NCBI RefSeq assembly: GCF_001045465.1
Contig: NZ_LFND01000003.1
Span: 62,001-126,000 of the forward strand
Length of the DNA stretch: 64,000 nucleotides
Reading direction: 5' to 3'
From: Chryseobacterium angstadtii
Lineage (GTDB): Bacteria; Bacteroidota; Bacteroidia; Flavobacteriales; Weeksellaceae
Shown here one piece after another: positions 45,098-53,376 of this stretch. The notes under the pieces are model-generated. The model was not told the DNA's origin, did not search any database, and saw nothing but the letters and a program-made list of their open reading frames with translations. How positions within the stretch are numbered: position 1 is the first letter of the stretch; every line of letters starts with the position of its first letter. Made by a program: the position numbers and the translations under genes.

Positions 45098-45991
45098 ATG
45101 AAGACAACTTTAACGGTCGTGTTGGCATCTGTATTGTCTAATGCTGCTTATGCGCAGATAGGAATCAATACAGCTGTGCCAATCGCGAGCCTGGATATCG
45201 TCGCAAAAAGAAACGACGGATCTACGGCTGAGGGAGTACTGCCTCCCAGGCTTTCCGGGGATGAAATCAAGGCAGGTGATCCCCAATACACGGAAAATCA
45301 TGCAGGAACTGTTATTTATGCTTCGGCAGCAGTAAGACTTCCAAGCCCTAAAACAGTGAATATAACCAGTGCCGGACTGTATTATTATGACGGCAAAATG
45401 TGGCAGAGAATGCTGCAGGGAGATCCCAAAAAACTGAATCCTCAGTTCGCGGGAGATATTAAAAACTCTGTACAGCCATCTGACCATAACGGATGGTATC
45501 TGCTCAACGGAAGATCAGTTTCCTCACTTCCAACAACGGCAAAGACTTCGGCAACGGGTTTAGGTTTTACAACAAGTCTTCCGGATGCTACAGACAGGAT
45601 TCTAAAAACACGAAATGGAGCCGAACTTCTGGGAACCCAGGGCGGAAATAATAACATGACAATTACCCGTTCAAATCTTCCGGATATTAATCTGGTAGGA
45701 GTGGTAAGCGGAACGGCAGAAAGTGCGGGAGCTCATTCTCACGCTTCAGATGAAGGAGGTTTTCTTCTTGGAGGAACAAATGTTGGAAATAATGGTTCAG
45801 GTCATTATCAGGGGAATGGAGAGTCTTCCTCATGGGGAGGAGTCGGGTTAATGAGCAGTACATCTGCTTCAGGGGCCCATATCCATTCACTGTCGGGGAT
45901 TGCAACTATTCCTACAGGCGGTATAGGAGCGCCTATGGACAACAGATCCGCCTATTTGGTAGTCAATACTTTTATCTATCTGGGAGAATAA
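45098..45991 (+). CDS. secreted protein with phage tail-collar-like domain
   Basis: A 297-residue protein with signal peptide MKTTLTVVLASVLSNAAYAQ and the fibre-type start IGINTAVPIASLDIVAK shared with the gene at 40260. The second half looks like a phage tail-collar domain: GDIKNSVQPSDHNGWYLLNGR, then a Gly/Ser/His-rich tip (AGAHSHASDEGG, SASGAHIHSLSG) and a C-terminal NRSAYLVVNTFIYLGE. Collar domains form trimers with metal-binding His-x-His tips. The function is unknown; a surface fibre or adhesin is likely. Behind it CGGG/CCCG and TTTTTTT (46019-46034) form a terminator. Confidence 0.7.
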   Translation: MKTTLTVVLASVLSNAAYAQIGINTAVPIASLDIVAKRNDGSTAEGVLPPRLSGDEIKAGDPQYTENHAGTVIYASAAVRLPSPKTVNITSAGLYYYDGKMWQRMLQGDPKKLNPQFAGDIKNSVQPSDHNGWYLLNGRSVSSLPTTAKTSATGLGFTTSLPDATDRILKTRNGAELLGTQGGNNNMTITRSNLPDINLVGVVSGTAESAGAHSHASDEGGFLLGGTNVGNNGSGHYQGNGESSSWGGVGLMSSTSASGAHIHSLSGIATIPTGGIGAPMDNRSAYLVVNTFIYLGE

Positions 45992-46062
45992 TCCCGGTAA
46001 GAGATTTTACCATACAATCGGGGTTGATTGCCCGGTTTTTTTCAGTCAAGTTTTTTTAAGTG

Positions 46063-46089
46063 CAAATCCGCAGCGCAGCTGCGGATTTG
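46063..46089. terminator. strong hairpin behind the small lipoprotein gene
   Basis: CAAATCCGCAGC and GCTGCGGATTTG pair perfectly over 12 bp with a three-base loop, six bases from the stop codon at 46095. Confidence 0.7.
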
Positions 46090-46094
46090 TTATT

Positions 46095-46304
46095 TTATTT
46101 GGTTTTAAGAGTATCTGTTTTTACTTTGGCAGTGTCTTCTGAAACCGGAGCGGGTTCGGAATTGGCTACAGCCGAATCTCCCATTCTATTTCTCAATGAA
46201 TCCTTATTATGCTCTTCTTTGAATTCTTCTCTTTTTTCTTTGTTCTGAGCACAGCTTCCCAGGAACAGAATTCCAAGTACAGCGCCTATCCATAATTTTT
46301 TCAT
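46095..46304 (-). CDS. small lipoprotein
   Basis: A 69-residue protein with lipobox FLGSC (Cys18) followed by a charged, disordered tail ending AKVKTDTLKTK. It is similar in size, lipobox and TDT-K tail to the next small gene (46484-46702), which suggests tandem duplication. No domain is recognised. Confidence 0.65.
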   Translation of the reverse strand: MKKLWIGAVLGILFLGSCAQNKEKREEFKEEHNKDSLRNRMGDSAVANSEPAPVSEDTAKVKTDTLKTK

Positions 46305-46423
46305 AGTAATTAATTTTGATGTTTAATACAATCAAATATAGAGAAATATTAATGTTTTTTGTACGAATATTATTAGAATTAGATAAAAAATGTATCAATA
46401 TGTTCCTATAGAACCGGATATTA

Positions 46424-46454
46424 AAAAACCGCAGAGCTTTCATCTGCGGTTTTT
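46424..46454. terminator. bidirectional terminator between the two small lipoprotein genes
   Basis: AAAAACCGCAGA and TCTGCGGTTTTT, perfect 12-bp stem. The core CCGCAG/CTGCGG is shared with the hairpin at 46063-46089. Confidence 0.85.
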
Positions 46455-46483
46455 CCATTTTTAGATTGAACTTCTGTTTTTAT

Positions 46484-46702
46484 CTATTTAGCCGAGGCTT
46501 TTGTAGCCGTTGAATCTACTTTCACCTTCATGGTATCAGTATTCACTTTTTTTACAGAGGCTGTATCTGCGGTTGCTGGCTCAGCCTTTTGGCTACTCAC
46601 CGCTACTGAATCTGAACTCTTTGCCGACATGGTTGATTCTTTGGTTCCACAGCTCACAACTACTAATCCTAAACCTATGGCTCCTAACAAAAACTTTTTC
46701 AT
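46484..46702 (-). CDS. small lipoprotein, paralogue of the previous one
   Basis: A 72-residue protein with lipobox VVVSC (Cys18) and a Ser/Thr/Ala/Lys-rich disordered tail (ATADTASVKKVNTDTMKVKVDS). The gene is separately terminated on its 3' side. Likely anchored in the outer or inner membrane; function unknown. Confidence 0.65.
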   Translation of the reverse strand: MKKFLLGAIGLGLVVVSCGTKESTMSAKSSDSVAVSSQKAEPATADTASVKKVNTDTMKVKVDSTATKASAK

Positions 46703-46862
46703 AATATTCTATTTTTTAGTGTTACCTGAAAAGTTCAATAATTATTCCTAAGCCATACCGGAAAGTATTAAAACATAGATAAAGTTTGTTAAGAGTTGTT
46801 AGAAAACCATTGATTATCAGAGGATATCAGGAGGAAGGTTTGAAAATCTTATGCATGATCAA

Positions 46863-47468
46863 TTAAAGACTTATAGCCTCATGCTCGGGACAGTCTGTTC
46901 TGATTTCTTTATAAGCCAGCTGCATTTGCAGTAATTTACAGTAATGTCCGCTGTCATGAACTCTGTAATGGGTGCAGGTAAAGCACATCCTTTGAACGGT
47001 GATAATTTCAGCTTTATTGAGTTCCTGAATGATTTTCAGCAACCCATCCAGCATTATTTCTTTTTGTTGAGGAGCGAGAAGACTCACAGGATTTTCAATA
47101 GATCTGGTGAAGTCTGCAGATTGTATAGCCGTAAGTTTCCCGGTTTCCGTTAAGCTTACCGTAAAACTTCTGGAATCCAGAGCATCATCATTCCTTTGAA
47201 TCAAACCTTTAGCCAAAAGAGATTTCACACTGTCGCTGATGGTAGGCTTACTCATATTGAATTCTTTGGCCAGATAACTTACCCTGCATTTTTCAACGGG
47301 CTGGAAAAGCAGAAAAATCAAAATCTGGATCTGAATAGGACTTAATGAAGTGAGCTTACTCTCATTCCACAGCAAAACCCGGAAAGCTTCAGAAAGACGT
47401 TCCAGAGCGACAACAATTTTACTGTCGATCTCATTGTTCTGGTGATGTAAGTTAAATGGTGAAATCAT
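46863..47468 (-). CDS. MarR-type winged-helix regulator with C-terminal Cys cluster
   Basis: A 201-residue regulator from the ATG at 47468 (an earlier TTG at 47504 is less likely). The winged helix is clear (KCRVSYLAKEFNMSKPTISDSVKSLLAKGLIQRNDDALDSRSFTVSLTETGK). The C-terminal 40 residues hold Cys162, Cys165, Cys177 and Cys193 (CX2C-X11-C-X15-C) with nearby His residues, a likely metal or Fe-S site that could sense redox or metal. It is on the same strand as DUF2024 and the redox genes upstream, possibly their regulator. A TACATTTG box lies upstream. Confidence 0.8.
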   Translation of the reverse strand: MISPFNLHHQNNEIDSKIVVALERLSEAFRVLLWNESKLTSLSPIQIQILIFLLFQPVEKCRVSYLAKEFNMSKPTISDSVKSLLAKGLIQRNDDALDSRSFTVSLTETGKLTAIQSADFTRSIENPVSLLAPQQKEIMLDGLLKIIQELNKAEIITVQRMCFTCTHYRVHDSGHYCKLLQMQLAYKEIRTDCPEHEAISL

Positions 47469-47613
47469 TTCTTCTCTCGTATCATGGTTGTAAATCAGGA
47501 TCAAATTTTAAAAGCTCTGAACCTATTGAAATCCAAATGTATCAATGTTTTCGGCTAAATATACTTTAAATTTTACAGAATTTTCTTAAAATTAGTATCT
47601 ATAAAAGGGTAGC

Positions 47614-47877
47614 TTAGTTACAGCCTTCCATTTCAATAATGGAGTAGCCTCTTGCTTCTATTGATTGTTTAATCTCAGGTGTGGCCTCTTCAATATGGCA
47701 TAAACTGCATTCCTTTGAAGTGAGTGCCTGCCCCTTTTGTCCTTTTTGAGCCAGATAGTTCTGCCCGTGTTCAAAAATCAATTTTGTATCGTTCATATCA
47801 TCAGGAACCAGAATGTCAAAATGCATTAATGTTCCGTCTTTTTTGGTGACATAAGTGTCCCAGACTGCTATTTTCAT
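47614..47877 (-). CDS. DUF2024 family protein
   Basis: An 87-residue cytoplasmic protein. The ATG at 47877 is chosen because the family begins MKIAVWDTYVTKKDG with MHFDILVP; an upstream in-frame ATG would add 24 unrelated residues. A CSLCHIEEA motif in the second half could bind metal. The function is unknown. It lies between the Cys-rich MarR gene and a secreted protein gene on the same strand. Confidence 0.75.
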   Translation of the reverse strand: MKIAVWDTYVTKKDGTLMHFDILVPDDMNDTKLIFEHGQNYLAQKGQKGQALTSKECSLCHIEEATPEIKQSIEARGYSIIEMEGCN

Positions 47878-48026
47878 TTTATATTTTTTTGTTGTTGATA
47901 ATGAAGCAGGAACGGCGTGTGTTTTGGAAAGTATTGAAGAATTAGCCATTCCTGCTCATTTTTAGAAACTGATTAACTCAATCCATACAATCACCAGAAG
48001 AATTCCCGGAGACTGCATGATTGGTA

Positions 48027-48758
48027 TTATTTTACCTTGTAAGGGAGTGAAAGGTTCTTTGAAAGTACGCTGTACACATTATAAACTCCCAGCATCGGCT
48101 TATCCATAGACATACCGCCTACAGGGGCTGATACTTCAAGATAACAAGCCACAGCATCATAATTGAACTGTACTTTGTTGTTCATACGGTAAGCCGGAAC
48201 AGAAACACGGATGGCGTTGTTCTGAGTCACTACAGGGAATCCCGGAGAATCCATATACATTGGCATATCCGGAGCCGTAGTTGGTTTGGTTACCTTATCC
48301 GCTTTCTTGTATTCTTTTACCGAAAGACCACCTTTAACTCTTTTATCTTCAACCAGTACCACCCAGTGAGGGTGCCATACGATACCGTCATTATCAAACT
48401 TTCCATCTGCATTTTCATCCCACAGGGGGCTGTCGTCAAAATCAGGGTGTGAGGTTAATGCCAGTGCTACAATGCCTTCAGTAGGATTGAAGCCTACATC
48501 TTCCGGTTTAAGTGTTGTCGGGAAAACATATCCTAAAACGGGAGCCATATCGAGCTTTCCTATGGCTTTAGGAACGGTTTGGCCGGCTTTACCCTCAACT
48601 GTGATTTCAAACTCTAGGGTTCCGTATTTTTTGTTGTGGGTAACCTGTGCAGATTTTATTTTGAAATCCTTGGATTCTTCATATTTTTTGCACTTGTCAC
48701 ACGCATAGGTTGCTATAAAAGAAATAACGGCAACAAGGGTTAAGAACTTTTTTTTCAT
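48027..48758 (-). CDS. secreted hypothetical protein with calcium-loop-like motif
   Basis: A 243-residue protein from the ATG at 48758 (a TTG three codons earlier is possible). The signal peptide ends near ATYA, with CDKCKK directly after, so a lipid anchor on the first Cys is possible though the lipobox is poor. The mature part is beta-rich. DENADGKFDNDGIVWHPHWVVL contains an EF-hand/dockerin-like DxNxDGxxD loop and a His-Pro-His motif. No T9SS tail. The family is not recognised. Confidence 0.55.
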   Translation of the reverse strand: MKKKFLTLVAVISFIATYACDKCKKYEESKDFKIKSAQVTHNKKYGTLEFEITVEGKAGQTVPKAIGKLDMAPVLGYVFPTTLKPEDVGFNPTEGIVALALTSHPDFDDSPLWDENADGKFDNDGIVWHPHWVVLVEDKRVKGGLSVKEYKKADKVTKPTTAPDMPMYMDSPGFPVVTQNNAIRVSVPAYRMNNKVQFNYDAVACYLEVSAPVGGMSMDKPMLGVYNVYSVLSKNLSLPYKVK

Positions 48759-48819
48759 CTTTTTCAATATTTATTCTGTTAAATAATCTTGATTGAGTAA
48801 TGTATGTTTTTACTATTTA

Positions 48820-49022
48820 AACTGAGTTCGGGATAGAAAGATCTCAGGTCTCCAAGCTAAGGCTGATATTTAGAAAGGTCAAAGGTCAATTTTGCTTTGC
48901 AAGTGAAGAGTGAAAGTCCTTCAACTCAAAAATCCACCTCAAATAACTCATCACTTTCCAAAACTCTCAAACCCTCAAACTCTCCGACTCTCAAACTCGT
49001 ATCTCGAATCCCGAACTACTCA
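48820..49022. repeat. dispersed mosaic intergenic repeat
   Basis: Homologous in block order to 17640-17905 (CTGAGTTCGGGATAGA, GGTCAATTTTGCTTTGCAA, CCTCAAATAAC) and bounded by the inverted ends GAGTTCGGGAT and ATCCCGAACT. The part CTCTCCGACTCTCAAACTCG matches, reversed, the piece at 14263-14282. No gene. Confidence 0.8.
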
Positions 49023-49024
49023 GA

Positions 49025-49255
49025 TTATTTAAGATCTTCCATGGAAGCTCCAAAATTGATGTGAAGTACATTCCCTTGTGGTGTAACCAAAGCCGGTACA
49101 GATTTCACACCTGATTTTTCGGCTTTTTCAATACTGCCGGGATTGTCTCCAAGATGTACGATTTCTACATTCTCTGCTCCGATAAGACTTACGATGTCAT
49201 GTTCTGCACTAATACATACTGGACATCCTGCGTGGTAAAAAATTGATTTACTCAT
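49025..49255 (-). CDS. small thioredoxin/glutaredoxin-like protein
   Basis: A 76-residue protein: MSKSIFYHAGCPVCISAEHDI gives a CPVC active site at residues 11-14, and VKSVPALV is the cis-Pro loop. No signal, so cytoplasmic. It could be a mini-thioredoxin reducing the neighbouring Cys proteins; this is inferred. A TACATTTG box and a GTTAG/CTAAC dyad lie upstream. Confidence 0.8.
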   Translation of the reverse strand: MSKSIFYHAGCPVCISAEHDIVSLIGAENVEIVHLGDNPGSIEKAEKSGVKSVPALVTPQGNVLHINFGASMEDLK

Positions 49256-49300
49256 AATTCAATGGTATTTTATTAAGGCATTATTGCCATTGCAAATGTA

Positions 49301-49315
49301 GTTAGGATTGCTAAC
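49301..49315. promoter_or_regulatory. dyad in the promoter of the small thioredoxin gene
   Basis: GTTAG, five bases, CTAAC, directly beside the minus-strand -7 box TACATTTG (49292-49299). A possible operator, for example for the nearby MarR protein; the arms are short, so chance is possible. Confidence 0.35.
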
Positions 49316-49427
49316 TTTAAAGATTGGACTATTACTTTATAAGTTTACTGGACTACTGAAAAAGTCAGATATTAGAGAGACAAAACAAGCCAAAATGCAG
49401 CTATTGAACGGGAAAATCCATAAAAAA

Positions 49428-49453
49428 AGCCCCGAAATAAAAATTTCGAGGCT
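49428..49453 (-). terminator. terminator behind pruA
   Basis: On the minus strand AGCCTCGAAAT pairs with ATTTCGGGGCT (one G-U), followed by seven T residues. Confidence 0.85.
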
Positions 49454-49493
49454 GATATATTAATGACTACTCATTACTCATGAGCAACGGCTC

Positions 49494-51119
49494 TTATCCC
49501 AAATATGGGTATTTGTAATCTTTAGGAGAAACAAAAGTTTCTTTGATACTTCTTACAGAGGTCCATCTCAATAGATTCATTTTAGAACCTGCTTTATCGT
49601 TGGTACCTGAAGCTCTTCCTCCACCGAAAGGCTGCTGTCCTACAACGGCGCCAGTCGGTTTGTCATTGATATAGAAGTTTCCGGAAGCATTTTCCAGAGC
49701 TTTGAAAGCTTCATTAATCGCGTAACGGTCTTGTGCAAATACAGAACCTGTTAATGAGTAAGGAGAAGTGGAATCAACCAGTTTTAAAGTTTCTTTCCAG
49801 TCCTGATCTTCGTATACAAATACAGTTAGTACAGGGCCAAAAATTTCTTCTACCATACTTTCGTAGTGAGGGTTGGTAGTTTCAATAACGGTTGGGTGTA
49901 CAAACCATCCTTTAGAATCATCACATGTTCCGCCTATTGCTACTTTAGCCTCAGTGGAAGCATTTGCTCTGTCGATGTAACCTTTACATTTTTCGAAAGA
50001 ATTCTTGTCGATTACAGCGTTTACAAAGTTGGATGGATCTTCAGGAGAACCTATTTTAATTGAGTTGATCTGAGTTTCCATTACTTTTTTCACATCAGCC
50101 CAAAGAGATTTAGGAACATAAGCTCTTGAAGCGGCAGAACATTTCTGTCCCTGATATTCAAAAGAACCTCTTACCAATGCAGTAGCTACAGCCTCTACAT
50201 TAGAAGAAGGGTGAGCGATGACGAAGTCTTTTCCTCCGGTTTCTCCTACAATTCTCGGATAAGTTCTGTAGTTGTGGATATTGTCACCAATCATTTTCCA
50301 CATTCCCTGGAATACTTTTGTAGAACCTGTGAAGTGAAGACCTGCAAAATCACGATGTGCCAATACTTTCTCAGCCGTTTCTTTTCCATCTGTGAAAACC
50401 ATGTTGATTACTCCGGCAGGAAGGCCCGCTTCAATAAGAACATCCATGATTACTTTGGCAGAATACACCTGCTTGTCAGAAGGCTTCCAAACCACTACGT
50501 TTCCTAGCATAGCCATACATGTAGGCAAGTTTCCTGAAATCGCTGTAAAGTTGAATGGAGTTACTGCAAAACAGAATCCTTCCAATGGTCTGTATTCTAC
50601 ACGGTTCCAGATTCCGCTGTCGGAAACCGGCTGCTCAGAATACATTTCAGTCATGAACTCTACGTTGAATCTCAAGAAATCAATAAATTCACATGCAGAA
50701 TCAATCTCAGCCTGATGTACGTTTTTAGACTGCCCGATCATCGTAGCTGCATTGATTACGTCTCTGTAAGGTCCTGCCAAAAGATCAGCCGCCTTTAAGA
50801 AAATAGCTGCACGCTGCTCCCAGCCCAGTTCGTTCCATTCTTTTTTAGCTGCCAATGCCGCATTGATAGCGTCATCCACATGCTGCATCGTACCTTTATA
50901 GTAAAACCCGAAATCATGAGCATGATCCTGAGGAGACTGAAGTTGAACCTTTTCGTCAGTTTTTACTTCTTTTCCATTGATGAACATTGGAATTTCAATC
51001 TTCTCAGCCCACATTTTTTTGTAAGTGGCGATAAGGCTTTTTACTTCTGGAGATCCGGGTACATAAGAATTTACCGGCTCGTTTACTGCAAATGGTACTT
51101 GCGAAATTGCTTTTGACAT
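49494..51119 (-). CDS. pruA: L-glutamate gamma-semialdehyde dehydrogenase (1-pyrroline-5-carboxylate dehydrogenase)
   Basis: A 541-residue NAD-dependent dehydrogenase that converts glutamate semialdehyde to glutamate, the second step of proline breakdown. The catalytic Glu is in VGETGGKDFVIAH and the nucleophile Cys in GQKCSAASRAYVP; FTGSTKVFQGMW lies between. Length and start (QVPFAVNEPVNSYVPGSPEV) match the stand-alone P5C dehydrogenase of Bacteroidota and animals, not the bifunctional PutA. No proline dehydrogenase gene is in the window. A TAAATTTG box lies about 45 bases upstream. Confidence 0.95.
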   Translation of the reverse strand: MSKAISQVPFAVNEPVNSYVPGSPEVKSLIATYKKMWAEKIEIPMFINGKEVKTDEKVQLQSPQDHAHDFGFYYKGTMQHVDDAINAALAAKKEWNELGWEQRAAIFLKAADLLAGPYRDVINAATMIGQSKNVHQAEIDSACEFIDFLRFNVEFMTEMYSEQPVSDSGIWNRVEYRPLEGFCFAVTPFNFTAISGNLPTCMAMLGNVVVWKPSDKQVYSAKVIMDVLIEAGLPAGVINMVFTDGKETAEKVLAHRDFAGLHFTGSTKVFQGMWKMIGDNIHNYRTYPRIVGETGGKDFVIAHPSSNVEAVATALVRGSFEYQGQKCSAASRAYVPKSLWADVKKVMETQINSIKIGSPEDPSNFVNAVIDKNSFEKCKGYIDRANASTEAKVAIGGTCDDSKGWFVHPTVIETTNPHYESMVEEIFGPVLTVFVYEDQDWKETLKLVDSTSPYSLTGSVFAQDRYAINEAFKALENASGNFYINDKPTGAVVGQQPFGGGRASGTNDKAGSKMNLLRWTSVRSIKETFVSPKDYKYPYLG

Positions 51120-51332
51120 ATTATGTTGTATTATTTTTAAATTATTAATATGTTGGTATACAAATTTACGCTTTCATTTTGAAAGGAACAATTTCTGCTC
51201 CTACTTCGTTTTATTATTTAACAGAAATTAGGGATATCGGATTTGTTCTTAAAACTTTAGAAAATGAAACAGATGAAAGGAACTCTTCCATCTGTTTTTG
51301 TGTATGGTAAAAGAATGATAATACAGATTTTG

Positions 51333-52439
51333 TTACATCTTCTCGTTTTCCAGAATTTTCAGGACAAGTTTCTCTTCATGGGTAAGATCTGTTTTTCCGT
51401 CATTTTCCTCAATGATTTCCAGCTCATCAAGGTATTTTTTGATGGTATTGTTTTCATAAAGGTTAATGACCAGAGGATGTACATAGTATTTCCGGCATAC
51501 TGTACTTGTATTTCCCAGATGTTCAGCAACTATTTCCAGAGCTTCCCTGACCTTCTTTTTATAGCCGGTACTGTTTTCCGCATAGCCGATTTCTTTAAAT
51601 GCAATCAGAGCACTTACTGTTCCGGACCAGGTTCTGAAATCTTTAGCCGTAAAATCTTCACCACTTATTTCCTTGATATATTCATTCACCATTCCCGAAT
51701 CTACCGAATGATGGTTGCCTTCATCATCCAGATATTGAAAAAGTTCTTTGCCGGGAATATCTTTACATTTTTGAACAAGCCTTGAAAGCTTTTTGCTTCT
51801 GAGGTCTATGGTATGCATAACCCCTTTTTTCCCTTTGAAAGAAAACGTGATCTTCTGTCCTTTGATTTTCACATGTTTATCTTTCAGAGTGGTTAAGCCA
51901 AATGAACCGTAAAGCTTTTCATAGGCATTATTCCCAATACGGATATTGGTTCGCTGCATTAAACTGACAATCAATGCGAGTATTTTCCTTTTTTCAAAAT
52001 GACGGAGTGCAAGATCCTGTTCCACATGAAGGCGGATATCAGGCAGTGCATACCCGAACTGAAGCATTCTGTAAAATTTGGTGTGGTTTCTCAAGGCGCT
52101 CCACAACGGATGGTAGCGGTATTGTTTTCTTTTTTTGACATCAAAGCCTGTAGCCTGAAGATGCCCGTTATCAAGCGCACAAATCCAGACATTTTCCCAC
52201 GCGGGAGGGATGACCAGTTTGTTGATGCGGGTAATTTCTTCCTTATCTTTAAGTTTTTCACCATCCTTATAATACGAATACTTTTTCCCTTTCTTCCTGC
52301 GTGTGATCCCGGCCGTTTCCGCATCGGTGGTATATACGAGATGTACCGCCTTTGCGGAAGCTTCGGGATCCTTCATGATCTTCACAATCTTTGAAGGCTT
52401 CAGGTGGGAAATGATGTCCAGATCCGTATTCTTCTCCAT
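51333..52439 (-). CDS. DNA topoisomerase IB (poxvirus type)
   Basis: A 368-residue enzyme that relaxes supercoils through a 3'-phosphotyrosyl bond. The family patterns are VIPPAWENVWICALDNGHLQATGFDVKKRKQYRYH, RIGNNAYEKLYGSFGLTTLKDKHV, KDFRTWSGTVSALIAF, and the active Tyr in the C-terminal TVCRKYYVHP. It is the third gene of a minus-strand unit after DUF6526 and a 55-residue lipoprotein, nine bases behind the latter. Bacterial TopIB is patchily distributed and often acquired horizontally. Confidence 0.92.
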   Translation of the reverse strand: MEKNTDLDIISHLKPSKIVKIMKDPEASAKAVHLVYTTDAETAGITRRKKGKKYSYYKDGEKLKDKEEITRINKLVIPPAWENVWICALDNGHLQATGFDVKKRKQYRYHPLWSALRNHTKFYRMLQFGYALPDIRLHVEQDLALRHFEKRKILALIVSLMQRTNIRIGNNAYEKLYGSFGLTTLKDKHVKIKGQKITFSFKGKKGVMHTIDLRSKKLSRLVQKCKDIPGKELFQYLDDEGNHHSVDSGMVNEYIKEISGEDFTAKDFRTWSGTVSALIAFKEIGYAENSTGYKKKVREALEIVAEHLGNTSTVCRKYYVHPLVINLYENNTIKKYLDELEIIEENDGKTDLTHEEKLVLKILENEKM

Positions 52440-52448
52440 GGAAAATGG

Positions 52449-52616
52449 TTAAGAGTTTTTACCCCTCGAAAAAATCAGAAAAAGGATGACTACTACTGCA
52501 ACGACTAGAATAATTCCCCACCACATTCCGGCCTTAAAAATTGTTTCTACTGCTTCACAGCTTGTTAGGGTTAGTATAGTGAATATGGTAATACCGTATA
52601 AAGTCAGCTTTTTCAT
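52449..52616 (-). CDS. short lipoprotein with C-terminal membrane helix
   Basis: A 55-residue frame, ATG to TAA: a lipobox LTSC (Cys20) after a hydrophobic leader, then EAVETIFKAGMWWG and a long hydrophobic segment (residues about 34-49) ending in basic residues. Small proteins of this look are common in flavobacteria and have sometimes been labelled phosphatidate cytidylyltransferase, for which there is no sign here. It lies between DUF6526 and topoisomerase IB with short gaps of 25 and 9 bases. Confidence 0.7.
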   Translation of the reverse strand: MKKLTLYGITIFTILTLTSCEAVETIFKAGMWWGIILVVAVVVILFLIFSRGKNS

Positions 52617-52641
52617 GATCTATATATTTTTTGATGTTAAA

Positions 52642-53079
52642 TTATATTCTTTCGTGGTCGGCTTTCCAGTTTTTGATCGATCGTTTAATCTCGTCTCCGG
52701 ATATATTTTCGTGAATAGCCCTGTACAGAAGTTCTTTGAACTCTTCATCATAAGCAAATCTTAATGCTGCAATCTGGTCGAATCTCAGTTTATCTGCCGT
52801 TTCATCGGATCTTTTACCAAAAATTTCAAAATACCGTTGCTTAAACTCAAGTTTGATCATCCGGTTTTGAAGTCCCAGTGCATAATGCTGTCTTACCATG
52901 ATGGCCAGATAAAAAAGGAGAAACAGGATCAGAGAAAATAAAATCCATATCAGCCTGTTCTCATGGTCATCCCAAATTTTATATATTCCGAAAACTTCCA
53001 GAAAGATCAGCAATGGGAGATAAATAAAATGGTGCGGCGGATAAAATTTCCGGTGATTTTTATAGTTCTGCTGTATCAT
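52642..53079 (-). CDS. DUF6526 family membrane protein
   Basis: A 145-residue protein starting QNYKNHRKFYPPHHFIYLPL, typical of the family, with two membrane helices (about 17-33 and 42-62) and a helical cytoplasmic tail (MIKLEFKQRYFEIFGKRSDETADKLRFDQIAALRFAYDEEFKELL). The function is unknown. It is the first gene of the unit leading to topoisomerase IB. Confidence 0.75.
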   Translation of the reverse strand: MIQQNYKNHRKFYPPHHFIYLPLLIFLEVFGIYKIWDDHENRLIWILFSLILFLLFYLAIMVRQHYALGLQNRMIKLEFKQRYFEIFGKRSDETADKLRFDQIAALRFAYDEEFKELLYRAIHENISGDEIKRSIKNWKADHERI

Positions 53080-53376
53080 AGTTGGAATAACAGCAATAAT
53101 CTCTCCAAAACTTTATGTTTTTATTAATAATTTTGTTTTTGTGGTATGTAAATATGTATTTTGATTAATATTGATGATTATTTTTACATAATCGTAAAGA
53201 TTTTTGAATTGATATGAATTTGTGAGAGATTCGTCGCCATATGCATTTTAAATACCTTCTTTAACAGGATCATCTGTTTTTTCAGAAACAGGAAAGAAAT
53301 AACAGATTATTAACGAAAATAGCTTGTAGATTTCATTTTTACAATCTCAATTTTTTGTAACTTTCGGTGTTTAAAA

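Noticed and set aside
45098..45991. Collar-domain gene as part of a prophage
   Set aside because: No capsid, terminase, portal or tail genes surround it, and it has its own signal peptide, so it is a secreted bacterial protein.
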